Source: Aegilops tauschii subsp. strangulata (taxonomy: Eukaryota; Streptophyta; Magnoliopsida; Poales; Poaceae). Taken from it: a stretch of DNA of 64,000 nucleotides. Where the stretch lies: NCBI RefSeq assembly GCF_002575655.3, contig NC_053037.3, positions 326,581,294 to 326,645,293 on the forward strand, in the 5' to 3' direction. Position numbers and translations under genes: made by a program. The notes under the pieces are model-generated. The model searched no databases. It worked only from the letters and a program-made list of their open reading frames with translations, and had not been told where the DNA came from. Positions 44,801 to 56,660 of the stretch are shown one piece after another (the first letter of the stretch is position 1; the number at the start of each line of letters is the position of its first letter).

Positions 44801-46675
44801 CAACACGTGGCATCCCGAATCTCAAAGCAGCGGCCATGGTTCATCGATTCCAAGTTTCAACCCACCCCGAATCCCACGACCATACACACCATCGTCATCT
44901 CTACCCATCACGCCGGCGACGGACAGAATATAGCAGAGCCCAACAATGGCAACGGGTCACCGGAGCAAGGAATGCAGATGGCAACTTGCCCACCGAAACC
45001 TCCTCTGCCCACATCTTCTACTAGCCGACGGGGACAAGCATCAGGGGCGGTGCCGTGAGCTACGCAGCGGACGAGCCTAGACGTTGCCGGCGGTGAGGGA
45101 GCGCGCCGAGCTGGGGAGTTGCACCTGTCTTCGACGAGCGCACCGGCAATGATGCGGCGAGCACCGAGGCACCGGCTGGAGTTTGAACATCGAACCTGGG
45201 CTATAGAAATTGGGATTTGGCAAAGGGGATTAATGGCTACTTTGAGATTCGGTTTGCCACGTGTCGCACAGAGAGGCGGGAGCAGGAGGGGGCCGCGGTG
45301 GTAGGAAGCAGCAGCCGCACACGGGCGCCGGCGACAAGCGGCACGCGCGGAAGCAGACGGCTTCAGCCGCAGGAGCAGCAGCAGCAGCAAACCGCGGCGG
45401 CTCGCAGGGGCGCGCGGTGGGGTGCGTCGGCTGCGGCATAGGGCAGAAGTAGCAGACCCACAGCGAGTAGGGGGCGACAGTGGGCGGAGCGAAGTTCCAG
45501 CGCGTCCACGGCGATCGAGACGGACGGTGCTACGGTGATGGAATCAAGAGGAAAAAACGGGGAAGAAGAGTGCATGCTCACAGTGGAGAAGGGGAGCCGC
45601 ACGGGGTGGTCGGGGATGCGGTGATGGCGAGGGGATCGACGTCAGTGTCGCGCTGGCCGGAGGTGGAAGAAGAGGGCGTCGGTGTCGATGTAGGGGCTCC
45701 CAGCCGCAACGGTTGGCGTACGGCGATGTAGACGAGGCCGGCGATTCTTGTGGACACGCCGGTGGGTGCGGGGAGGTCAGTGGCGCGGCTGCGATGGGGG
45801 CCGTCGTCTTGGAGGTCCTCGGCGCCGTCACGGTGGTGCAGACGGGGCCGCATAGTACGGCGGTCCTTCTGGACACACGAGCGGGGCTCGGGGTTGTCGA
45901 GGAGCACGCGGACGACGAAGGCGATGGCGGCGCGTCGGGCGTAGCGGCTTCGGGCGCCCGAGGGCGGAGGCGAGTCTAGAGGGGGGGAAGAAGTGGATCT
46001 GCGAGAAGGCGGAGAGGGGGAAAGTGGAGCGGGGAGGCGAGGGGACCGAGGGGAGGGCGACCTTATCCCCTCCTTGTCGGCGCCGGCGAGACGGTCGGGG
46101 GCGACCCGCCCTGTAGCGACTCGGTCGCACGAACAGGAGAGAGGGGAGGGACCGGGGATGGTGGGCTGGCCTCGCGGTCCAGCTGGGCCGAGGCCCAGTG
46201 AGGGGGGGGGTGATTTGTTTTATTTTGTTGTTTGGGTTTTATTTTTCTATTGTTTATTTTTTGCTCTGTTTTCATTCAACTTTTAATTTATTAAAGTTCT
46301 ATAAAATATATAATTTGTTCCTAAATTAGTATTCCTAATTATACCAACGCCACAAAAAGTTTCACCCAAAAATAAAATATTTTAACATTTTAGAAATTAC
46401 AAAAGCCATTTAAATAATTATTTAAGCCACTGTTTTATTTATTTTTGAGCACCTAAACATTTTATAAGAATTTGGTTTCTTCACCAATAATATTTATGAA
46501 TTATTTTCCACAGCTTGCACATTTTTGTTTTGACATTTAAAAACTTATATTTTTGACTTTATTTTAAATTTGAATTCGGACCGGATTCGAACCAGCGCGA
46601 GTTTAACAACAGTAACAGTGATGACGTGGCATCATTAGCAGAGAATTACTGTAACGTAATTATCCGGGCATTAAA
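41836..46675 (+). mobile_element. Solo LTR of a large LTR retrotransposon, 4840 bp
   Basis: Starts TGTGACGCCCCCGGTTCGAC and ends GAATTACTGTAACGTAATTATCCGGGCATTAAA, the last bases being a decayed form of a CA end. Both sides carry ACACG (41831-41835 and 46676-46680), a clean 5-bp duplication with no second LTR or internal domain, so it is a solo LTR. The GC-rich half (44600-46200) has many open frames on both strands that I regard as non-coding. Family not named. Confidence 0.75.
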
Positions 46676-46680
46676 ACACG

Positions 46681-46984
46681 GCACCCCCAGTTCCTCCCCC
46701 CTCCCGCAAAAACGACTAAATCCACAGCACTAGAGCATCTCTCATCACGCCGTCCGTACTTCATCGGCCTTTCTCCCCTCCCCTCTCAAAACCCTAGACC
46801 GCATCCACCGGCGTACAAGAGCCCATTCACTGCTAGCGGCGTCCACCTCGCCGGATCTGCTTCTGCGGCCGGATCTACCCCTCCCACCTCCCCTAGAAAC
46901 AAGTAGACTGCTCATCCACCACTGTACCACAGCCCATTCAGTGCCGGCCTTGTCCACGGCGCCGGATCTGCTTCGCCGGTACTC
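46681..46984 (+). promoter_or_regulatory. Leader of the CACTA-C accessory gene
   Basis: C/T-rich leader with repeated CGCCGGATCTGCTTC units, immediately right of the solo LTR. The insertion places an LTR terminus about 300 bp before the first candidate ATG. Confidence 0.4.
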
Positions 46985-47862
46985 TTGTCAACCGCAGTGC
47001 ATCTGCAACGGCTCATTCATACTCCCCACCGGAGACACTTCGTCCCCCCCGGAGCCGCCCCACCGACGCCCCCGTCGATGGCCTCTGATCCTCTTCGCCG
47101 AAACCTTCCTCAACCCTACCGGATCCGCTTCGCCGACACCATCGTCAACCCCACCGGAGTAGCTTCGCCTATACCATTTTCAACCCTACCGGGGCCGCTT
47201 TGCCAACTCACAAGTCCACGGCCTCAGATCCGCTTCCTCGCACCCGCATCCAACCTACCGGAGCAGCTTCTGACGCCCCGTCCACGGCCGCAGATCCGCA
47301 TCGTTGATACCATCCTTAACCCAACCACCGGAGCAGCTTCACATACGCCCTCGTCCACGGCCACAGATCCGCTTCGCCCACACCGTAGTCCACCCTACCG
47401 GAGCCGCTCCACAAACACCCTATTCGACGGTTCTAGATCTCCTTACCGGATCCCGACAGCCAGCGCAGCGTCATCACCCTTGACGTTTCTAACCTGATTC
47501 CCACCGTCTGGCAAGATGCCAAGCACCCGCCACGGCCTAGGTACTTGTCACCTTTAAACCCGTGCAGCATCACCTGCCCGATGTACTTCAAATATACTAA
47601 CATGTCGCTCTTACCTGTTATGCAGCTGGCAAAAACTACAAGGACGATGTTTCTTCTGGATCTAACAGCTTGGCCAACCAAGATCCTAGACCGAGGCATT
47701 GCTATGATCTTGTAAGCGTGTCTCTCTCTCTCTTGTATTGTTCTGTGCCTGCCAGCATGCTTTGCTAGGATTTTCGACCAGTAATCCCTTTGTGCAGGCA
47801 ATGATTTCTACTACTGGCTGCTAAATTAGATATGTAGATGTCATACATGATACTACCTCGTA

Positions 47863-48017
47863 CCTCCGTTCCTAAATATAAGTCTTTCTAGAGATTCCAC
47901 TATAGGCTACATACGGAGCAAAATGAGTGAATCTACACTCGAAAATGCATATATATACATCTGTATGTGGTCCATACTGGAATCTCTACATAGACATATA
48001 TTTAGGAACAGAGGCAG
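47863..48017. mobile_element. Stowaway MITE in accessory-gene intron 2
   Basis: CCTCCGTTCCTAAATATAAG at the left, TATTTAGGAACAGAGGCAG at the right, TA at both sides. It lies between exons ending 47711 and starting 48222. Confidence 0.8.
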
Positions 48018-48320
48018 TACATTACACAAAATCGTAGGTGGCATGTAGGAATTCTAGTAAAGTACATTAGGCTCTCTTAGAGTGCCTGCTAGTCCAGCAT
48101 GCAGAGTCATGGCTAGTTTATGCTACGCACACAATCATTAATTGGTGGTTTAAATATGTGGAAAGGATATGCAATGTATTATCATGTAGAGATGTCTGAA
48201 ATTAGCCGTGTCAACTTGCAGATAGGGTTACACAATGAAAAAGTACAAGATGTATGTGGCAATTTCATGGAACATCGCAAAAAAAGGAGAGCAAGCGGTG
48301 AGCCTATACAGTGTGCTATG

Positions 48321-48798
48321 GTACGTCACTCCTCCATTGCAATCATCGTGACATGTTATTTGTATGTCAGTTCTATTGGCCAAGTTTCTTAGGGACAGTT
48401 ATTACGAGTTATCCTAAGAAAATAAGCACTTGTGAATATAAGCTCCATGTAATAAGCCAACCAGTTCTTTTCATTGCGTTTTCAGCTTATCTTTGGTATG
48501 ATCAGTGAAAAGTCTAGATTGCATTATATTTTTTCATTTTGCTGCCCATATGAAAATTAATTTGACTTGCAAACATCACAAATTGAACCCAGTGCAGTAA
48601 TTAATATGATAGGAAAACAGACCATCACTATTTGCTCAAAATGCAAATACAAAGATACCATCTACTTGGCACAATCTGCTTTGGTCAATGTTTTCCATAG
48701 AGATCCCATTGCCTAATTTAAACGAAAAACGCATGACCCACATTTAAATGAAGAACAATTATTTATTGAAATTCGATGGTCCAAGTGGCTGGTTATTA
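48321..48798. other. Intron sequence of the accessory gene
   Basis: AT-rich, no feature recognised. It is the left part of the intron between exons 3 and 4. Confidence 0.4.
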
Positions 48799-49245
48799 TC
48801 ATATAGCAGCACCACCTGAAAGCATCATATAGCAGCAGCAGCTCATAGCAACTCATCAAATAGCAGCAGCAGCAGTGTGCAATTCATCATATACCAGCAG
48901 TAGCTCATAGCAATTCATCATATAGCAGCAGCAGGAGCAACTCATAGCAATTCATCATATAGCAGCAGCAGGAGCAGCTCATAGCAATTCATCATATAGC
49001 ATCAGCAGGAGCAGCTCATAGCAATTCATCATACAGCAACAGCAGGAGCAGCTTATAGCAACTCATCATATAGCAGCAGCAACAGCTCATAGCAATTCAT
49101 CATATAGCAGCAGCAGCTCATAGCAATTCATCATATAGCAGCAGTAGTAGCTCATAGCAATTCATCATATAGCAGCAGCAGGAGCACCTCATAGAAATGC
49201 ATCATGTAGCAGCAGCAGAAGCAGCTCATAGCAATTCATCGTATA
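48799..49245 (+). repeat. Minisatellite of about 36 bp in accessory-gene intron
   Basis: About twelve variable units built from CATATAGCAGCAGCAG, GAGCAGCTCATAGCAATT and CAT, differing in the number of CAG triplets. The CAG/GAG slippage suggests ongoing length variation. Confidence 0.85.
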
Positions 49246-50291
49246 GTGGATCAGAATGAAAATTTGGCAAAAAATCAAAGGAGATCCTCACCTTGTTGGA
49301 TGAGCTCATCCTTCAACAGCACCTCAAGGCCACGGCCTGGGAGGTGGGGAGGGGGAATAAGGTGCCTTCTGCCACAGTGTGGCATTAGCCGTAGTTGTGC
49401 AGCGCCTGCCGGAGGTGAGACGCGGGCGTCAGCAGTTGCATTTTGAGTGTAATATAGGCAGACAACAGAGTCATTTCACTATTCCCCTTCCCTTCAATTT
49501 TTAGTGAGGTTCTACCCGAAACACCCCCCTCCAAAGCGAAATTAGTTAAGCCCAAGCCCATAACTCAAAAATGACTTCTTTACATCTTTTATGGCTTATT
49601 TTGACAATAAGCCCTGAATAGGCGGAATAGAACTGGCCCTTAACCTGAATTCAATTGTGCGTGCAATGATGAATCACTCCTGCCTGCTATAGTGTACATT
49701 TAGGCATCATCATACATGGCATAACCTAATACATATGCATTCCATTGTAGAATCTGGAATGTGCAATGTTTATGTTAGTTCATACGTTGCACATGATGTT
49801 TAAATGCCCCTTAAATCTGGTCAGTCAAGTGATGGTCTTTAAGCCTCCTTCTTTGCTTCTTTTCTTGATATGTAAGATTTGCTCACACATCTGTTCAATT
49901 GCTTGTTTGCATCAGCCAGCCATACTAGGACTGTTTGCTTTGATTACTTGCTGTTCTTGACCTAACACTCTAACAGAGCTTGTCAACGATTTAAACACTA
50001 AGGGTTGCTGTAGTGGGGCCATTTCTAACTCATAGGTGACATAAAGGTTTGGCTGTACACTGAAGTAGGCTCTCCAAGAGTACCTGGAGATCCAGTTCGA
50101 AGGTATGCCTAGTTTTTACATAGTGCAGACATAGTAAATGCTCATTTCATTGTGTGCAAGTGGAAGAGATGCGATATGTTTCATTATGTGGTGTTGTTTT
50201 GTTATAATCTCATCCTTTTGTGTTCACAGACTGGAAAGTATGCATATTTATCTTCCAAGGAGACGAGTAACTAGTTTGTGTCACCTTGCAG
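49246..50291. other. Intron and unassigned sequence
   Basis: Mostly intron of the accessory gene. A GC-richer piece at 49290-49450 could be a captured exon but has no clear motif. From 50055 to 50120 the sequence resembles 48060-48130 just ahead of exon 3, which indicates a duplicated exon-intron block. Confidence 0.4.
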
Positions 50292-51303
50292 AGGGGGTGC
50301 AATGAAGATAAGATTGAGGATTTCCAAGTACAAGATGTTAGGAAGGAGCCTTGCAAGAGAAGTAGGAGCTGCGCTAAGCCTCTTCAACCTGTTAAGGTAA
50401 GTCACTGTATCCAACTCAACAGTTCAATTCCTTGTTTGTTTCAGGCATAGTTAATTTGCTCTTTTCAATTGCTTTATTTGTCCTCAGTTAATGTGATGCC
50501 CAAAGAATGATGTCTGATGTTGGGTACTTCTATAACTATTAGTTGACATAATTAAAGGCCTTACCATTTAATTACTCTGCCGAAGTGCGCCTGAAGCTTT
50601 GAAGTCTATTAACCAACTATTATTGCATGAGGCTCACAATCTAGTTTATACTAGGCTAATGATTGCATAGTTTTGCTTCTGTAGTATGTTTGTATGAAAC
50701 CCTCTCCTGTTCATTATGCTCCCTAAGACTTTAATTGAGCTACAGAATGGCCAACTGCTTGCTTACTTCTACGCAACGTGTTGTCTAAATTTGTAACTTG
50801 TCTGTGTTTTGGATTGGGCCCCAACATCATGCTCCTCTGGTGAGCTAAGAGAGATTTCTGTATGCAGGCTGCACAGACTACCTTTTTTATAATTTTTAAA
50901 ATATCACCTACTTATGCTTCATGACGTGTAACATTATTGTTAGTCCTGTTTTGCCATGTACAAAATTGTCTGTCTTGCTCGCTTCACTGTTGTAACTATA
51001 TATTTGCCCTAGTCATGCGTACTTACAGAAACATTTCAGGATGAAGTGACATCAACACAAAGATCTGCGAGCAGTACGGCATGGCCGTTACCGAATGATT
51101 ATGGATTGGAATTGGAATGTGCTGATGTTCTCAAGCATCAACTAGAGGTGGCAAGACAACGTGTACATGATTCTGAACGTACAATCAACAAGTGGAGACT
51201 GCACATGCAGGTATTAGATACAGGAGTGAAAAAAATGAAACAAGACACTGAGGTAACAACGAAGGAATTGGAGATTTTGCAGACTGAAATTTGTGCTATC
51301 TAA

Positions 51304-51639
51304 ATCCGGCCAATCCTATTTTCTGAAGAAATTATAGTTCAAATGGTAAGTTATGTTGATGCGCGTCCATGATGTATTAGCTGTATTTGCCCAGTGTATG
51401 TAATTTGCTGTTTGTGTATGCTTCATTATCACTGGTGCCGAACCATAATGCCAAGTGGGTATAATCAGCTGTAATTTCTTTATTGTATAGTGTAGGATTA
51501 TTCTACGTTTCTATGCCTAGTGTATGTTTTTTAGAGGTGATAGTATAGAGTAGGATAATTCTTTGAATATGCTATATCGTTCAAACGGGGGCCAACTCGC
51601 CCAAACGTTGTAGTGACCATGGCCCTCCACAGGCCGTAC
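51304..51639. other. 3' flank of CACTA-C accessory gene
   Basis: AT-rich 3' untranslated and intergenic sequence; nothing else recognised. Confidence 0.4.
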
Positions 51640-51906
51640 GATCCATGGGCCATCTACGGGACGGACGATCCATGGCCTTCTATGGCCGTCGGATCCGTGG
51701 GCCTTCTATGGGCTGCCGGATCCGTGGGCCTTCTATCGGCTGTCGGATCCATGTGCCTTCTATGGGCCCTCGGATCCATGGGCCTTCTATGGCCCGTCGG
51801 ATCAATGGGCCTTCTATGGGTCGTCGGGTCAATGGGCCTTCTACGTCCCGTAGGATCCATGGGCCTTCTATGGGCCGTCTCATCTATGGGCCTTGTAGAG
51901 GCCGTA
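51640..51906 (+). repeat. 27-bp tandem array in CACTA-C right subterminal region
   Basis: About ten units of GGATCCATGGGCCTTCTATGGGC type with 27-bp period. Each unit carries TGGGCC. Open frames in all phases here are artefacts of the period being a multiple of three. Confidence 0.9.
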
Positions 51907-52550
51907 TAAGGGGCCGTAAATGGGCTAGAGTGGAAATCGTACGTTTTATGGGCTGACCATAACGGGTCGTTAATAGGCCGTATTTGATGATGCTATGAAA
52001 ATGGCCCAACAGAGTAACGGGCCACAAACGGGCTGACTGTATCCACGGGCTGAATTTGGCCCACAAGCAGAAAAGGCCAGTAACGGGCTGTAAGTAACTG
52101 AATGCTGGAAATGAGCCCAAGAATAAATGGGCCCTCAGAAGGCCGAAAGGTAACACGGGCTGGAAACGACTCAATGGAATAATGGGCCGCTAATGGGTAT
52201 AAAGCGATACACTGTTCATTACGGGCCGGTTTCACCACGGGCCATTAATGGGCCAAGAGTTACAAAGGGAGTCATATGGCCGAAATACGTCATGGGCCAT
52301 ACATGGGACGGAAGTTAAAATGGGCTGGAATTATATTGGACGGCCCAGATGACGCTACTGGGCCTAATTCGGATAGGCCGTCAACGGGCCCTGGGTTAGC
52401 GGGTTGTAAATGGGCTATATGCGAACATGCCGTTAACAGGCTTGCCGTGGGCCGGCCCGCCACCATTTGACCAAGTCACACGGGCCGGCCTTTTGCACAA
52501 GAATGGGCCTCTGTTGGGCCGTGCCACGTGTCGACGTATCATAGGCGCTT
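51907..52550. repeat. CACTA-C right subterminal TGGGCC/CGGGCT array
   Basis: TGGGC(C/T), CGGGC(C/T) and the complement GGCCCA recur every 20-40 bp. The CACTA-D left end carries the same motif in the opposite orientation. Confidence 0.75.
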
Positions 52551-52689
52551 TGGGTCCAATGAGTGGATGACATCTATCCCAACGGTGAGCCGACACATGT
52601 TTCCTCCAGCCAATGATGATTTTACACGTGGAAAATCCCCATTGGTTGGGGCTGTTAACGGGTTATCGGATCCAAAAACGGACCCGGTA

Positions 52690-52950
52690 GCTTAACGGCG
52701 TTCTGTTACGGTGGATGGCACGTGTCGGTCACCCTTGACGAAAGCACTTCTGTGACGCGCAATTTATCGTCATGGAAGTGGACACTTCCGTGATGATAAT
52801 TTTGGTAATGTCATGGAACACTTCTACGACAGCACAGGTATGACTATCTTGATTCTGTCATAAAATTGTCATGGATGTACATGCATGACAGAAAACGTGA
52901 CCTACTGTGACAAACACGTATCATCACGGAAGTGTATTTTTTTTGTAGTG
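52690..52950. repeat. CACTA-C right terminal region
   Basis: Highly similar to the complement of CACTA-D 56748-57010. Contains CATGACA-type repeats and the terminal inverted repeat ending at 52950. Confidence 0.85.
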
Positions 52951-53677
52951 AATAGTTGCAAGAGCAATAGTTGGCGAGACGACCATGTGACGACACGTTG
53001 ATAGAGATCAAGGTGATGGAGATCATGGTGTCATGCCAGTGACGATGGAGATCATGACGGTACTTTGGAGATGGAGATCGAAGGCGCAAGATGATCATGG
53101 CCATATCATGTCACATATTTTGATTGCATGTGATGTTTATCCTTTATGCATCTAATTTTGCTTAGTTCGGCGGTAGCATTATAAGATGATCCCTCACTAA
53201 ATTTCAAGGTATAAGTGTTCTCCCTGAGTATGCACCATTGCGATAATCCTTCGTGCTGAGACACCACGTGATGATCGGGTGTGATAAGCTCTACGTTCAC
53301 ATACAACGGGTGCAAGCCAGTTTTGCACACGCAGAATACTCGGGTTAAACTTGACGAGCCTAGCATATGCAGATATGGCCTCGGAACACTGAGACCGAAA
53401 GGTCGAGCGTGAATCATATAGTAGATATGATCAACATAGTGATGTTCACCTTTGAAAACTACTCCATCTCACGTGATGATCGGACATGGTTTAGTTGATA
53501 TGGATCACGTGATCATTTAGATGACTAGAGGGATGTCTATCTAAGTGGGAGTTCTTAAGTAATATGATTAATTGAACTTTAATTTATCATGAACTTAGTC
53601 CTGATAGTATTTGCATAACTATGTTGTAGATCAATAGCTTGTGATGTAGCTCCCCGTTAATTTTGATATGTTCCAAG

Positions 53678-54720
53678 AGAAAAACTATGTTGAAAAATGT
53701 TAGTAGCAATGATGCGGACTAGGTCCGTAATCTAAGGATTATCCTCATTGCTGCACAGAAGAATTATGCCCTTGATGCACTGCTAGGTGACAGACCTATT
53801 GCAGGAGCAGATGCACACGTTATGAATGCTTGACAAAGCTCGGTATGATGACTACTTAATAGTTTAGTGCACCATACTTTACGGCTTAGAACCGGGACTT
53901 AAAAAATGTTTTGAAATGTCATGGAGCATATGAGATGTTCCAAGAGTTGAAATTGGTATTTCAGACTCATGCCCGAGTCGAGAGGTATGACACCTCTGAC
54001 AAGTACTTTGCCTACAAGATGGAGGAGAATAGCTCAACCAGTAAGCATGTGCTCAGAAAGTCTGAGTACTACAATCGCTTGAATCAAATGGGAGTTAATC
54101 TTCCAGATAAGATAGTGATTGACAGAGTTCTCTAGTCACTATCACCAAGTTACTCGAACTTTGTGATGAACTATAATATGCAAGGGATGATGAAAACGAT
54201 TCCCCGAGCTCTTCGCGATGCTGAAATCGGTGAAGGTAGAAATCAAGAAAAACATCAAGTGTTGATGGTTGAAAAGACCACTAGTTTCAAGTAAAAGGGC
54301 AAGGGAAAGAAAGGGAACTTCAAGAAGAATGGCAAGCAAGTTGCCACTCCCATGAAGAAGCCCAAAGCTAGACCCAAGCCTGAAACTAAGTGCTTCTACT
54401 GCAAAGGAAATGGTCACTTGAAGTGGAACTGCCCTAGATACTTGGCGGATAAGAAGGACGGCAAAGTGAACAAAGGTATATTTGATATACATGTTATTGA
54501 TGTGTACTTTACTAGTGTTTATAGCAACCCCTCGGTATTTGATACTGGTTCAGTTACTAAAGAGTAGTAACTTGAAATGGAAGTTTCAAAATGAACAGAA
54601 ACTAGTTGAGGGCAAAGTGACGATGTGTGTTGGAAGTGATTCCAAGGTTGATAAGATCATCATCGCACACTCCTATACTTTCGGGATTGGTGTTGGACCT
54701 AAATAAATGTTATTTGGTGT
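53678..54720 (+). pseudogene. Copia gag and start of protease (Angela copy 2)
   Basis: A candidate gag start lies near 53678, but stops appear at 53717 and 53832. The best-preserved part (53911-54135) is followed by more frame changes. A CCHC zinc knuckle (CFYCKGNGHLKWNC, 54391-54432) ends gag. The protease active site is visible as FDTGS near 54540, with a stop eight codons later. Gag forms the virus-like particle and the zinc knuckle binds element RNA. The gene is not functional in this copy. Confidence 0.8.
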
Positions 54721-54755
54721 TTGCGTTGACCATGAATATGATTTGATCATGTTTA

Positions 54756-55640
54756 TTGCGATACGGTTATTCATTTAAGTCAGAGAATAATTGTTGTTCT
54801 GTTTACATGAATAAAACCTTCTATGGTCATACATCCAATGTAAATGGTTTACTGAATCTCGATCGTAATAATACACATATTCATAATAGTGATGCCAAAA
54901 GATGCAAAGTTAATAATGATAGTGCAACATATTTGTGGCACTGCCGTTTAGGTCATATTGGTGTAAAGCGCATGAAGAAACTCCATGCTGATGGGGTTTT
55001 GGAATCACTTGATTATGAATCACTTGATGCTTGCGAACCATGCCTCATGGGCAAGATGACTAAGACTCCGTTCTCTGGAACAATGGAGCGAGCAACAGAC
55101 TTGTTGGAAATAATACATACTGATGTATGCGGTCCGATGAGTGTCGAGGCTCGCGGCAGGTATTGTTATTTTCTGACCATCACAGATGATTTGAGCAGAT
55201 ATGGGTATATCTACTTGATGAAACATAAGTTAGAAACGTTTGAAAAGTTCAAAGAATTTCAGAGTGAAGTGGAAAATCATCGTAACAAGAAAATAAAGTT
55301 TCTACGATCTGATCATGGAGACGAATATTTGAGTTACGAGTTTGGTCTTCATTTGAAACAATGTGGAATAGTTTCACAAACTCATGCCACCTGGAACACC
55401 ACAGCATAATGGTGTGTCCGAAGGTCATAACCGTACTTTATTGGATATAGTGCAATCTATGATGTCTCTTACCGATTTACCACTATTGTTTTGGGGTTAT
55501 ACATCAGAGACATCTGCATTCACGTTAAATAGGGCACCATCTAAATCCGTTGAGACGACACCTTATGAACTGTGGTTTAGCAAGAAACCTAAGCTGTCGT
55601 TTCTTAAAGTTTGGGGTTGCGATGCTTATGTGAAATAGTT
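54756..55640 (+). pseudogene. Copia integrase (Angela copy 2), frameshifted
   Basis: A pre-integrase zinc domain (LWHCRLGHIGVKRM, then CEPCLMGK) precedes the catalytic core: first D in IHTDVCGP, second D in LRSDHGDEYLS, and the E in the GVSEGHNRTLLD block. One extra base near 55385 shifts the frame between the second D and the E. The frame then runs to a TAG at 55636-55638. Integrase inserts the cDNA copy, so this frame break alone disables the copy. Confidence 0.85.
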
Positions 55641-56660
55641 TCAACCTGATAAGCTCGTACCCAAATCGGAGAAATGCGTCTTCATAGGATACCCAAAGGA
55701 AACTGTTGGGTACACCTTCTATCACAGATCCAAAGGCAAGATATTTGTTGTTAAGAATGGATCCTTTCTAGAGAAGAAGTTTCTCTCGAAAGAAGTGAGT
55801 GGGAGGAAAGTAGAATTTGATGCGGTAATTGTACCTGCTCCCGAATTGGAAAGTAGTTCATCACAGAAATCAGTTCCAGTGATTCCTACACCAATTAGTG
55901 AGGAAGTTAATGATAGTGATCATGAAACTTCAGATCAAGTTACTACCGAAACTCCTAGGTCAAACAGAGTACGTTCCGCACCAGAGTGGTATGGTAATCC
56001 TATTCTGGAGTTCATGTTACTTGACCATGACGAAGCTACGAACTATGAGGAAGCGATGATGAGCCCAGATTCTGTGAAATGGCTTGTGGCCATGAAATCT
56101 GAGATGGGGTCCATGTATGAGAACAAAGTGTAGACTTTGGTTGACTTGCCCGATGATCGGCAAGCCATAGAAAATAAATGGATCTTCAAGAGGAAGACGG
56201 ACGCTGATAGTAGTGTTACTATCTACAAAGCTAGACTTGTCGAAAAAGGTTTTTGACAAAGTTCAAGGTGTTTACTACAATGAGATCTTCTCACTCGCAG
56301 TGATGCTTAAGTCTGTCTGAATCATGTTAGCGAATTGCCACATTTTATGAAATCCGGCAAATAGATGTCAAAATTATCCTTAGTGGAATAAGGATATGTT
56401 TCTCGATTATGGAGGTGACAAAAGGTTCGTCGTAAAGGGTTACATCGATGCAAGTTTTGACACTGGTCCCGATGGCTCTAAGTCTCAATCTGGATACATA
56501 TTGAAAGTGGGAGCAATTAGCTAGAGTAGCTCTGTGCAGAGCATTGTTGACATAGAAATTTGCAAAATACATGCGGATCTGAATATGGCAGACCCGTTGA
56601 CTAAACTTCTCTCACAAGCAAAACATGATCACACCTTAGTACTCTTTGGGTGTTAATCAC
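55641..56660 (+). pseudogene. Copia reverse transcriptase/RNase H, internally deleted (Angela copy 2)
   Basis: After the integrase, a linker (SSSQKSVPVIPTPISEE region) leads into RT. The frame stops at TAG 56131-56133, the same tryptophan-to-stop change as in copy 1. At 56367-56373 (GTCAAAA) the sequence jumps from early RT to RNase H, so the central RT, including the active-site block, is missing. It ends with an intact ADPLTKLLSQAKHDH-type RNase H end near 56590-56630. Confidence 0.85.

Larger units (their letters stand above)
46985..51303 (+). pseudogene. CACTA-C accessory gene, five exons, coiled-coil C-terminus
   Basis: GT-AG exons inferred: a proline/arginine-rich first exon (46985 or 47078 to about 47540), 47626-47711 (GKNYKDDVSSGSNSLANQ), 48222-48320 (NEKVQDVCGNF, then a basic HRKKRR stretch), 50292-50396 (CNEDKIEDFQVQDVRKEPCK, then basic) and 51040-51303. 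The last exon encodes an alpha-helical coiled coil (ADVLKHQLEVARQRVHDSER to LEILQTEICAI, stop 51301-51303). Exons 3 and 4 resemble each other. Exon 1 has an in-frame TGA near 47495, so this copy may be dead or the exon boundary differs. The gene lies 1.6 kb from the right terminus and reads toward it, the position of tnpA-type accessory genes. DNA binding is inferred. Confidence 0.5.
22132..52950. mobile_element. CACTA-C transposon, complete, 30,819 bp
   Basis: The left end is CACTACAAAAAAAAGACACG and the right end is its imperfect complement, ending CGGAAGTGTATTTTTTTTGTAGTG. The first 28 positions match at roughly 24. It is flanked by AAT on both sides (22129-22131 and 52951-52953), and the Angela leader is continuous across it. 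No TNP2 transposase is visible, so it is non-autonomous. It contains subterminal arrays, a multi-exon accessory gene near the right end, several host-like genes or fragments, four Helitrons, Stowaway MITEs and a solo LTR. Confidence 0.85.

Noticed and set aside
44566..46286. Many GC-rich frames in the solo LTR
   Set aside because: They are within an LTR with defined ends; no domain and openness on both strands.
48799..49245. CRISPR-like repeat spacing
   Set aside because: Direct repeats without unique spacers, in a plant nuclear intron; it is a minisatellite.
51613..51956. About 100-codon frames of repeated MGLL/RIHGPSM type
   Set aside because: 27-bp tandem repeat artefact.
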